Below, piece by piece: positions 44,457 through 55,381 of a stretch of 64,000 nt of DNA (positions within the stretch are counted from its first letter, which is position 1; every line of letters begins with the position of its first letter). A program made the translations under genes and the position numbers. Under the pieces are notes generated by a model. That model did not search any database. It was not told where the DNA came from and was given only the letters and a program-made list of their open reading frames with translations. Source of the stretch: Amia ocellicauda (lineage: Eukaryota > Chordata > Actinopteri > Amiiformes > Amiidae); assembly GCF_036373705.1 (NCBI RefSeq), contig NC_089857.1, positions 42,212,784-42,276,783 on the forward strand, in the 5' to 3' direction.

Positions 44457-47400
44457 ACAGACAGCCCTGCTACAGACAGACAGCAGTGTTTCAGACACAG
44501 ACAGACAGACAGCCCTGCTACAGACAGACAGCAGTGTTTCAGACACAGACAGACAGACAGCCCTGCTACAGACAGACAGCAGTGTTTCAGACACAGACAG
44601 CCCTGCTACAGACAGACAGCAGTGTTTCAGACAGACAGACAGCCCTGTTACAGACAGACAGAGAGCAGTGCTACAGACAGACAGTAGTGTTTCAGACAGA
44701 CAGCCCTGCTACAGACAGACAGCAGTGTTTCAGACAGACAGACAGCCCTGTTTCAGACAGACAGAGAGCAGTGCTACAGACAGACAGTAGTGTTTCAGAC
44801 AGACAGCCCTGCTACAGACAGACAGCAGTGTTTCACACAGACAGACAGACAGCCCTGCTACAGACAGACAGCAGTGTTTCAGACAGACAGACAGCCCTGT
44901 TTCAGACAGACAGAGAGCAGTGCTACAGACAGACAGTAGTGTTTCAGACAGACAGCCCTGCTACAGACAGACAGCAGTGTTTCACACAGACAGACAGACA
45001 GCCCTGCTACAGACAGACAGCAGTGTTTCAGACAGACAGACAGACAGCCCTGCTACAGACAGACAGCAGTGTTTCAGACAGACAGACAGACAGCCCTGCT
45101 ACAGACAGACAGCAGTGTTTCAGACAGACAGACAGACAGCCCTGCTACAGACAGACAGCAGTGTTTCAGACAGACAGACAGCCCTGCTACAGACAGACAG
45201 CAGTGTTTCAGACAGACAGACAGCAGTGCTACAGACAGACAGCAGTGTTTCAGACAGACAGCAGTGTTTCAGACAGACAGACAGACAGCAGTGTTTCAGA
45301 CAGACAGACAGCCCTGCTACAGACAGACAGCAGTGTTTCAGACAGACAGACAGCCCTGCTACAGACGGACAGCAGTGTTTCAGACAGACAGACAGCCCTG
45401 CTACAGACAGACAGCAGTGTTTCAGACAGACAGACAGACAGCCCTGCTACAGACAGACAGACAGCCCTGCTACAGACAGACAGCAGTGTTTCAGACAGAC
45501 AGACAGCCCTGCTACAGACATACAGCAGTGCTACAGACAGCAGTGTTTCAGACAGACAGACAGCCCTGCTACAGACAGACAGCAGTGTTTCAGACAGACA
45601 GCAGTGTTTCAGACAGACAGACAGCCCTGCTACAGACATACAGCAGTGCTACAGACAGCAGTGTTTCAGACAGACAGCCCTGCTACAGACAGACAGCCCT
45701 GCTACAGACATACAGCAGTGCTACAGACAGCAGTGTTTCAGACAGACAGACAGCCCTGCTACAGACAGACAGCAGTGTTTCAGACAGACAGACAGCCCTG
45801 CTACAGACAGACAGCAGTGTTTCAGACAGACAGCAGTGTTTCAGACAGACAGACAGCCCTGCTACAGACATACAGCAGTGTTTCAGACAGACAGACAGCA
45901 GTGTTTCAGACAGACAGCCCTGTTACAGACAGACAGCCAGCAGTGTTTCAGACAGACAGACAGCCCTGCTACAGACAGACAGCAGTGTTTCAGACAGACA
46001 GACAGCCCTGCTACAGACAGACAGCAGTGTTTCAGACAGACAGAGAGCAGTGCTACAGACAGACAGCAGTGTTTCAGACAGACAGACAGCCCTGCTACAG
46101 ACAGACAGCAGTGTTTCAGACAGACAGACAGCCCTGCTACAGACAGACAGCAGTGTTTCAGACAGACAGCCCTGTTACAGACAGACAGCCAGCAGTGTTT
46201 CAGACAGACAGACAGCCCTGCTACAGACAGACAGCAGTGTTTCAGACAGACAGACAGCCCTGCTACAGACAGACAGCAGTGTTTCAGACAGACAGAGAGC
46301 AGTGCTACAGACAGACAGCAGTGTTTCAGACAGACAGACAGCCCTGCTACAGACAGACAGCAGTGTTTCAGACAGACAGACAGCCCTGCTACAGACAGAC
46401 AGCAGTGTTTCAGACAGACAGAGAGCAGTGCTACAGACAGCAGTGTTTCAGACAGACAGCAGTGCTACAGACAGACAGACAGACAGCAGTGTTTCAGACA
46501 GACAGACAGCCCTGCTACAGACAGACAGCAGTGTTTCAGACAGACAGACAGCCCTGCTACAGACGGACAGCAGTGTTTCAGACAGACAGACAGCCCTGCT
46601 ACAGACAGACAGCAGTGTTTCAGACAGACAGACAGACAGCCCTGCTACAGACAGACAGACAGCCCTGCTACAGACAGACAGCAGTGTTTCAGACAGACAG
46701 ACAGCCCTGCTACAGACATACAGCAGTGCTACAGACAGCAGTGTTTCAGACAGACAGACAGCCCTGCTACAGACAGACAGCAGTGTTTCAGACAGACAGA
46801 CAGCCCTGCTACAGACAGACAGCAGTGTTTCAGACAGACAGCAGTGTTTCAGACAGACAGACAGCCCTGCTACAGACATACAGCAGTGTTTCAGACAGAC
46901 AGACAGCAGTGTTTCAGACAGACAGCCCTGTTACAGACAGACAGCCAGCAGTGTTTCAGACAGACAGACAGCCCTGCTACAGACAGACAGCAGTGTTTCA
47001 GACAGACAGACAGCCCTGCTACAGACAGACAGCAGTGTTTCAGACAGACAGAGAGCAGTGCTACAGACAGACAGAGAGCAGTGCTACAGACAGACAGCAG
47101 TGTTTCAGACAGACAGACAGCCCTGCTACAGACAGACAGCAGTGTTTCAGACAGACAGACAGCCCTGCTACAGACAGACAGCAGTGTTTCAGACAGACAG
47201 ACAGCCCTGCTACAGACAGACAGCAGTGTTTCAGACAGACAGAGAGCAGTGCTACAGACAGACAGCAGTGTTTCAGACAGACAGACAGCCCTGCTACAGA
47301 GAGACAGCCCTGCTACAGACAGACAGCAGTGTTTCAGACAGACAGAGAGCAGTGCTACAGACAGCAGTGTTTCAGACAGACAGCAGTGCTACAGACAGAC

Positions 47401-50400
47401 AGACAGACAGCAGTGTTTCAGACAGACAGACAGCCCTGCTACAGACAGACAGCAGTGTTTCAGACAGACAGACAGCCCTGCTACAGACGGACAGCAGTGT
47501 TTCAGACAGACAGACAGCCCTGCTACAGACAGACAGCAGTGTTTCAGACAGACAGACAGACAGCCCTGCTACAGACAGACAGACAGCCCTGCTACAGACA
47601 GACAGCAGTGTTTCAGACAGACAGACAGCCCTGCTACAGACATACAGCAGTGCTACAGACAGCAGTGTTTCAGACAGACAGACAGCCCTGCTACAGACAG
47701 ACAGCAGTGTTTCAGACAGACAGCAGTGTTTCAGACAGACAGACAGCCCTGCTACAGACATACAGCAGTGCTACAGACAGCAGTGTTTCAGACAGACAGC
47801 CCTGCTACAGACAGACAGCCCTGCTACAGACATACAGCAGTGCTACAGACAGCAGTGTTTCAGACAGACAGACAGCCCTGCTACAGACAGACAGCAGTGT
47901 TTCAGACAGACAGACAGCCCTGCTACAGACAGACAGCAGTGTTTCAGACAGACAGCAGTGTTTCAGACAGACAGACAGCCCTGCTACAGACAGACAGCAG
48001 TGTTTCAGACAGACAGACAGCCCTGCTACAGACATACAGCAGTGCTACAGACAGCAGTGTTTCAGACAGACAGACAGCCCTGCTACAGACAGACAGCAGT
48101 GTTTCAGACAGACAGCAGTGTTTCAGACAGACAGACAGCCCTGCTACAGACATACAGCAGTGCTACAGACAGCAGTGTTTCAGACAGACAGCCCTGCTAC
48201 AGACAGACAGCCCTGCTACAGACATACAGCAGTGCTACAGACAGCAGTGTTTCAGACAGACAGACAGCCCTGCTACAGACAGACAGCAGTGTTTCAGACA
48301 GACAGACAGCCCTGCTACAGACAGACAGCAGTGTTTCAGACAGACAGTAGTGTTTCAGACAGACAGACAGCCCTGCTACAGACATACAGCAGTGTTTCAG
48401 ACAGACAGACAGCAGTGTTTCAGACAGACAGCCCTGTTACAGACAGACAGCCAGCAGTGTTTCAGACAGACAGACAGCCCTGCTACAGACAGACAGCAGT
48501 GTTTCAGACAGACAGACAGCCCTGCTACAGACAGACAGCAGTGTTTCAGACAGACAGAGAGCAGTGCTACAGACAGACAGCAGTGTTTCAGACAGACAGA
48601 CAGCCCTGCTACAGACAGACAGCAGTGTTTCAGACAGACAGACAGCCCTGCTACAGACAGACAGCAGTGTTTCAGACAGACAGCCCTGTTACAGACAGAC
48701 AGCCAGCAGTGTTTCAGACAGACAGACAGCCCTGCTACAGACAGACAGCAGTGTTTCAGACAGACAGACAGCCCTGCTACAGACAGACAGCAGTGTTTCA
48801 GACAGACAGAGAGCAGTGCTACAGACAGACAGCAGTGTTTCAGACAGACAGACAGCCCTGCTACAGACAGACAGCAGTGTTTCAGACAGACAGACAGCCC
48901 TGCTACAGACAGACAGCAGTGTTTCAGACAGACAGAGAGCAGTGCTACAGACAGCAGTGTTTCAGACAGACAGCAGTGCTACAGACAGACAGACAGCAGT
49001 GCTACTCTCAGACAGCAGTGATTCAGACAGACAGGCGTGCTACAGGCAGACAGATAGCAGTGCTACAGACAGACAGACAGACAGCAGTGCTACAGACAGA
49101 CAGCAGTGTTTCAGACAGACAGACAGCCCTGCTACAGACAGACAGACAGATAGCAGTGCTCCAGACAGACAGCAGTGTTTCAGACAGACAGACAGCCCTG
49201 CTACAGACAGACAGCAGTGTTTCAGACAGACAGACAGCCCTGCTACAGACAGACAGTAGTGTTTCAGACAGACAGAGAGCAGTGCTACAGACGGACAGCA
49301 GTGTTTCAGACAGACAGCAGTGTTTCAGACAGACAGACAGCAGTGTTTCAGGCAGACAGAGAGCAGTGCTACAGACGGACAGCAGTGTTTCAGACAGACA
49401 GACAGCCCTGCTACAGACAGACAGCAGTGTTTCAGACAGACAGACAGACAGCCCTGTTACAGACAGACAGCAGTGTTTCAGACAGACAGAGAGCAGTGCT
49501 ACAGACAGACAGTAGTGTTTCAGACAGACAGACAGCCCTGTTACAGACAGACAGCAGTGCTACAGACAGACAGTAGTGTTTCAGACAGACAGCAGTGCTA
49601 CAGACAGACAGCAGTGTTTCAGACAGACAGACAGCCCTGCTACAGACAGACAGCAGTGTTTCAGACAGACAGACAGCCCTGCTACAGACAGACAGCAGTG
49701 TTTCAGACAGACAGAGAGCAGTGCTACAGACAGACAGCAGTGTTTCAGACAGACAGACAGCCCTGCTACAGACAGACAGCAGTGTTTCAGACAGACAGAC
49801 AGCCCTGCTACAGACAGACAGCAGTGTTTCAGACAGACAGAGAGCAGTGCTACAGACAGCAGTGTTTCAGACAGACAGCAGTGCTACAGACAGACAGACA
49901 GCAGTGCTACTCTCAGACAGCAGTGATTCAGACAGACAGGCGTGCTACAGGCAGACAGATAGCAGTGCTACAGACAGACAGACAGACAGCAGTGCTACAG
50001 ACAGACAGCAGTGTTTCAGACAGACAGACAGCCCTGCTACAGACAGACAGACAGATAGCAGTGCTACAGACAGACAGCAGTGTTTCAGACAGACAGACAG
50101 CCCTGCTACAGACAGACAGCAGTGTTTCAGACAGACAGACAGCCCTGCTACAGACAGACAGCAGTGTTTCAGACAGACAGACAGCCCTGCTACAGACAGA
50201 CAGTAGTGTTTCAGACAGACAGAGAGCAGTGCTACAGACGGACAGCAGTGTTTCAGACAGACAGACAGCCCTGTTACAGACAGACAGCAGTGTTTCAGAC
50301 AGACAGACAGCAGTGTTTCAGGCAGACAGAGAGCAGTGCTACAGACGGACAGCAGTGTTTCAGACAGACAGACAGACAGCCCTGTTACAGACAGACAGCA

Positions 50401-50938
50401 GTGTTTCAGACAGACAGAGAGCAGTGCTACAGACAGACAGTAGTGTTTCAGACAGACAGACAGCCCTGTTACAGACAGACAGCAGTGCTACAGACAGACA
50501 GTAGTGTTTCAGACAGACAGCAGTGCTACAGACAGACAGCAGTGTTTCAGACAGACAGACAGCCCTGCTACAGACAGACAGTAGTGTTTCAGACAGACAG
50601 AGAGCAGTGCTACAGACAGACAGTAGTGTTTCAGACAGACAGACAGCCCTGTTACAGACAGACAGCAGTGCTACAGACAGACAGTAGTGTTTCAGACAGA
50701 CAGCAGTGCTACAGACAGACAGCAGTGTTTCAGACAGACAGACAGCCCTGCTACAGACAGACAGTAGTGTTTCAGACAGACAGAGAGCAGTGCTACAGAC
50801 AGACAGTAGTGTTTCAGACAGACAGCAGTGCTACAGATAGACAGACAGCAGTGCTACAGACAGACAGACAGCAGTGCTACAGACAGAGAGCAGTGTAACA
50901 AACAGACAACAGCGCTACAGACAGACAGACAGCCCTGA
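44457..50938 (+). repeat. CAGA-rich minisatellite array, about 6.5 kb, with higher-order structure
   Basis: The basic monomer is CAGTG(TTT or CTA)CAGACAGACAG, 19 bp, or 23 bp with one more CAGA; a variant begins CCCTG. Alternation of CAGTGTTTC and CCCTGCTAC monomers gives a 42-bp dimer, repeated roughly 150 times. Rare variants recur at fixed distances: the CGG variant at 45366, 46564 and 47488 (1198 and 924 bp apart), and a CTACTCTCAGACAG variant with its 'tctca' at 49006 and 49911 (905 bp apart), showing duplication of kilobase blocks. Edge units are degenerate: CAGACACAGACAG at 44490-44600, GTAACAAACAG and CAACAGCGC near 50893-50915. Because 42 is a multiple of three and the consensus has no stop in any forward frame, all three frames stay open over 45069-48350. 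I consider the resulting 14-residue repeat proteins (SVSDRQTALLQTDS and its frame variants) an accident of composition. Confidence 0.97.
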
Positions 50939-52285
50939 GAGAAGGAGGATTCTTATAGCCTCCATCTTTTCAAGGCCGGCAGTGACTTCAGAATGACTCC
51001 ATTACCATGTCTGAGTGAAGGTCTGCTCTGAGTGAACTGTGTTGTTTCCACTGTGTAAATATTAGTGCCCTGCCTCCTCCAGAGGTCAGCCTGTCCGTGG
51101 CCATTGCGGTATTGTGGTGGCTGTCGTGGGCGCAGGAACACTGTCTGGAGTTTACTGGGAAGAATGTGCTTGCTTATCTTTCTTTTTTTTTGGATGCTTG
51201 AAAACCCACAGACTAAGGAGGCTGACAATATCGAAGAATTATCACACTAGAAGCCCTTTATTACTGCAACAGAAAACATTGATAGTCTTATACCAACATA
51301 ACCAACTGGCCAAGGCATGAAGCAATGATTGGGAGTGCAAGGGAACACTACATGATGATTGCCGTTTCCTTTTTTCTGATGTGAGACGCATTGATTTAGG
51401 ATCCCACAGGAGACTAATACTAAGCTGTAAGTCCAGTGTCACAACGGGACTTTGGACCCAGCTGGCTCCCTGCCACAGTTGGGCTGTTCTACGGAGCGCA
51501 ACCTCTGTGGATTTCTGCTAAAGAAAACAGTGTCTGTCCTAAAGACCATTATCATGCCAGAGTGACCTCAGAGCAGCGATGGCTAACACTGACAATGCAA
51601 GCTGTGCTCACTTTAGAGAAGTGGCAACAACAGCCAGCATTGCACAGCACTGCGGGCTGAGAATTCCTCATCTCAATAAGTATAGATCGCTATCTTGCAA
51701 AACTGTAAACTACAGAGTTGCTGTGAATCTCCTGCTTGCTATGCGAGAAAGGTGATCACATTTCTGAACAAAATCTCTCCCCATTACAGACCTTCTAGTG
51801 AATCTGCATAACTGGATTTCTGAATAACAGTTTTTGAATGATGAATCACTCAGGAAAGATGAATGTGCAATTTAAGCAACAATGTAGCAAGATTTACTGT
51901 TATATGGGAAGTTCCTACAATTTGCTTCTACTTCTATTTGATAGTTGTTACTTCATCCAAGTGATAGAATAATCTCTGTACACTGCTTTCACATTATCTC
52001 ATTGATTTCCTGTCTTCAGTATTATGAAAGTCTTATGAAAAATGTTGCTTGTTAATAGGGCGCAGTCTTGTACTGCATGTGCATTAATAAATATAAGGCT
52101 TCCCGACGTCCCCTGTACAGTGTAGAATAGTAGTTTACCGGCACATGAAAACATGAAAAAGCTTCAATTCATTTATTTGATTTAATATTAAATTGGGCTG
52201 TAATCAATTGAGTGGCTTTAAAGTTGCTGAAACACACTGCTAGGGGTGTTCAGTGCTTCAGTGATATCTAAGCCTTTGCTGTTGC

Positions 52286-52338
<53 letters not shown>

Positions 52339-53170
52339 GCTCTACTGCTTTAAGCCACAGAGAGCTGTCAAAATTGTCCGAGATTCAAACTGTAACCTTT
52401 AAGGATATTTCTACCCAGGGTTTCACTTTATATCCTCATTATTAGAATGAGGCTGGAGAAGATGTGGTATGGTGTAGAGATTGTTGGGAAATCTGACATT
52501 ATACCGGCTGTATGTAGGTGTGGAAATCAAAGGAGGGGAATTGGCGAAGGGGACATTCGCTGATGTACAGGTGTCGGGTAGATAAGCAGGGATAATCCAT
52601 GCAGGTTGTCAAAAGTGTGAGGGAGGAATTGAGAAGGATGCAACTGTGAGGGATGAGCTGTGGCCTGATGGCCCCGGTGACCGCAGTGTGTTGTCAGACC
52701 AGCTCCAAATCTGGTGGCTGCCGGCCACATCCCCCTCTCCTCGCTGTGTGTGGACACTCACACCACACTTTGCTGGCCAACAGAGACAACGCACGTCGGA
52801 CAGCTCAGTGTGTCTACTCCGCCTCTACACCCGGGAGCTTCTCTGTACCTGCATGAGCAGTCTGGGCAGAGCGTGGGTGACTAGTCTCTCTTGTAACCCG
52901 ATTGCCATTTATCTCCACGAGCCCGCACACTGAAATATGGAGCATGTGGACCGTGATATTGGGAGTGGACGAGTATTGTGAGCATAGCTTTTCGGTTGTG
53001 ACCGAATAGACAGACACATCTGCTGAAACGAGTGTTATTACAATTACCAAAATCGCTTTGACAATTTATAAACCCAAAACAAGGCAACACACCCTTCAAA
53101 GCTGCAGTCATCAGCCCCTTTCTTATATTTTACTCAGATATTCACAATTTCTGTTCCCTTTTCTCTCCCC
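50939..53170. other. No gene seen between the minisatellite and the putative exon
   Basis: I find only short chance frames and a (TC)n run in this stretch. Confidence 0.4.
52287..52335 (+). repeat. (TC)n microsatellite
   Basis: About 24 TC units in tandem. Confidence 0.95.
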
Positions 53171-53309
53171 TCCGTAGGTCAGCGCTGTGAACAGAAGAGA
53201 TGCTTTTGGGAATAGCTCCTGTCCGCGCTCCACTGTGCTTTCTGTAGCTGGACGCCCCCCTCCTCCTGCCTCCCCAGAGCAGAGCGAGAGATAACCTAAT
53301 GCAGAGGAA

Positions 53310-54134
53310 ATGGGTGATCATCATCAGGTCAAGACTTCCTTCCTCTTTATACAACTGCAGTCACCGAGCAAGACAGCTGGGCCCGCATACCATGTAGACA
53401 CTGCCTGCTCAGCTGGCTTTGGGGAAGGACTCCCTCCGCCTTGCACAAGACAATCCCCGGCCTCCGCATGTGCCCAAACAGCAATTACCGGCACGAACAC
53501 CCGCCGAGCAGAGCGCCGCTGCCAAGGGCCAGACAGTGACCACGGCCCCAGGAGCCAGGAAGAAAGGTTTGAGATTCCCGTTTGGTCGGAACCCAAGAGC
53601 AGTGCCACAGAGATGAACGACGACAGCCAAACAAGTGCGGCGCAGGGTGCGACATCCACATCCCATTCGAGAGCTGGCAGCTTTATTGGCACTGGAAATA
53701 CGGGCTTCCTGCATCCAGCAGTGAGCCCTGGCAATGGCGCGGGGCTCCGGAGCGAGGCTGGCAACTGGGACCAGTGCGGCGTGTGGGCCGAGGAGGCTCG
53801 GAAACCCTTAGAATGTGTTTACCCCTCCGGTGCCCAGCCTCTTGTGGGCAGAGGCTGCTCCCACAAGGGATGGACCCCACCAACATCCACCCCCAAGAAG
53901 GAGGGCGTCCGGTGGAGAGTCGAGGTCAGCAAGCCCACCGCGGTGGAAACGCCAGTCCTCTTCAGAAGCCCGGAGGGAAAGACGTTCATGGCGGCCGTTA
54001 TGGAGAGGTCGAACAGGCTGGCACAGGGAGCTCAGGGCAAGCCAGGAGATCAAAGCCCTGCCCTGCTCTCTCCTGCTCTCTGGCCAGCCGTCGCGATTGG
54101 CAGCCCCTCACCGGATCCGGGGACACGGCAGAAG
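53310..54134 (+). CDS. Putative first coding exon of an unidentified gene (275 codons, phase-0 donor)
   Basis: A GC-rich frame runs from an ATG in strong context (gaaATGG) at 53310 to a consensus donor (CAGAAG|GTAGG) after 54134, exactly in phase 0. A second in-frame ATG at 53613 (MNDDSQTSAAQG) could be the start instead, giving 174 codons. A good acceptor (cccctccgtag, ending 53177) lies upstream, so this could be a middle or second exon with the leader in 53178-53309. The predicted peptide is Ser/Pro/Gly-rich and disordered, with a more ordered C-terminal part around VRWRVEVSKPTAVETPVLF and SPEGKTFMAAVMERSNRLAQ. I do not recognise the family. Other frames over this GC-rich stretch are also open for up to 200 codons, which lowers confidence. 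The gene's remaining exons are not evident before the window ends. Confidence 0.4.
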
Positions 54135-54301
54135 GTAGGACAACGCTGCTCTGGGTGCTGACTGTGGTTCAATGTGTGTCACAATAGCACAAGAACAGGC
54201 CATCGCGCTATTAAGAAGTTTGAGGCATCTGAATTGTGTTTTTGATTGTTCCTCCAAGCTTGCATCTATATGTAGTGATTCATCCTTTCTTTCTTTTTCC
54301 A

Positions 54302-54356
54302 TCTTTCATTCATTCATACCTTCTTTATATTTCTTTCTTTCATTCATTCATTCATA
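54302..54356 (+). repeat. CATT/TTTC-rich low-complexity repeat
   Basis: Two short CATT runs separated by TTTCTTTC. Confidence 0.6.
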
Positions 54357-54460
54357 CTTTGTACTTAGGGAAGCTGGATGGAATGGTATGAAAAGTAAAC
54401 TGCTTGAATGAAAATGAGAATAAAGCACAAAGTGGAAATACATTATGGTTTTCATTTATA

Positions 54461-54538
54461 CAGCTCTGGAAAATATTAAGAGACCACTCCAAGTTCAGAA
54501 ATCAATGTTAAGTGGTCTCTTAATTTTTTCCAGAGCTG
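54461..54538. mobile_element. 78-bp foldback (MITE-like) element
   Basis: The left end CAGCTCTGGAAAATATTAAG plus AGACCACT is mirrored by the right end AGTGGTCTCTTAATTTTTTCCAGAGCTG, with a 22-base loop between. Both sides are flanked by TA, as expected for a Tc1/mariner-type insertion. There is no room for internal sequence; it is a minimal deletion derivative. A solo end of the same type is at 26077. Confidence 0.8.
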
Positions 54539-55381
54539 TATTTAAAGTGCTTTTCAAATTTCTGAAGACAGCAAACAAACCGAAAGGAAGCAAAAATGAT
54601 ACCTTTTATACAAATGAAACAAACTGACTTTGACTTTGATCGCTATTCTGACAAAGAGTGAATCTGAACCCAACTGGTTAATGTCTCACCACTCATTTAA
54701 TCAGTGAATCAGTCCGTCAGGATGTATCACACGTTGGGGGGCCGATGGCGCGGCGCAGTTCCCCTCCCAGATAGAGAGATAGCTGTGATGAGAGTTATCT
54801 GGTATTTGTCGTCCTCATTCCTGCAAACTAATGGGGCAGAGAGAATGTAATCTGCTATATCTACAGGGTCCCGGAGGGGTCTGACACGCCTCACGCTTTC
54901 ATTTTGCCCAGAAAGTGTCTCAAATCAGGGTCAGCGCTTACATTTGCTGCATTAATGCCTGGTGGTATCCCTTCGTACCTTCCCAGTGAGATCCACAGAC
55001 ACCCACCTCCGATCACATTTAGACTCTCGCCCTATTACTTTCTATAGGGATCCAGTTCATTTTCCATTCTGACTGATTCAAACGACCGCCATCCCAACCC
55101 TTCCCTGTAACTCTGAAGTATTACATACATTTTACACAATCGATATCTTGGCATTATCAGTAGATTAAGACATTTGTTTAGAAGACCGATTTCCAATTAT
55201 TGTGAATTAACCTGTACTGCCATGTCTCTAGGATATCTTTCCATGGTTTGTGCTTAAGTCCTGCTCTTCTGCTGTGCTTAACTGTATCATACTAATACTT
55301 CACTTACATACCAAACAGCGACACGAACAGACATGAGCGCTTTCATTGTAGGTGATTATTATAGGCTATTATTGAGATATA

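Noticed and set aside
44486-49515. Open frames of about 1500 codons inside the CAGA array as protein-coding genes
   Set aside because: All three forward frames are open because the repeat unit lacks stop codons and is a multiple of three. There is no promoter, signal peptide, splice site or known domain, and the frame choice changes with CAGA indels.
44457-50938. CRISPR-like repeat array
   Set aside because: The units are contiguous with no unique spacers, and the window is eukaryotic.
53310-54134. Naming the GC-rich exon as psd3 on the basis of SH2D4A-PSD3 synteny in human
   Set aside because: The predicted peptide does not resemble the PSD3 sequence I know and the neighbour is more SH2D4B-like, so the name would be a guess.
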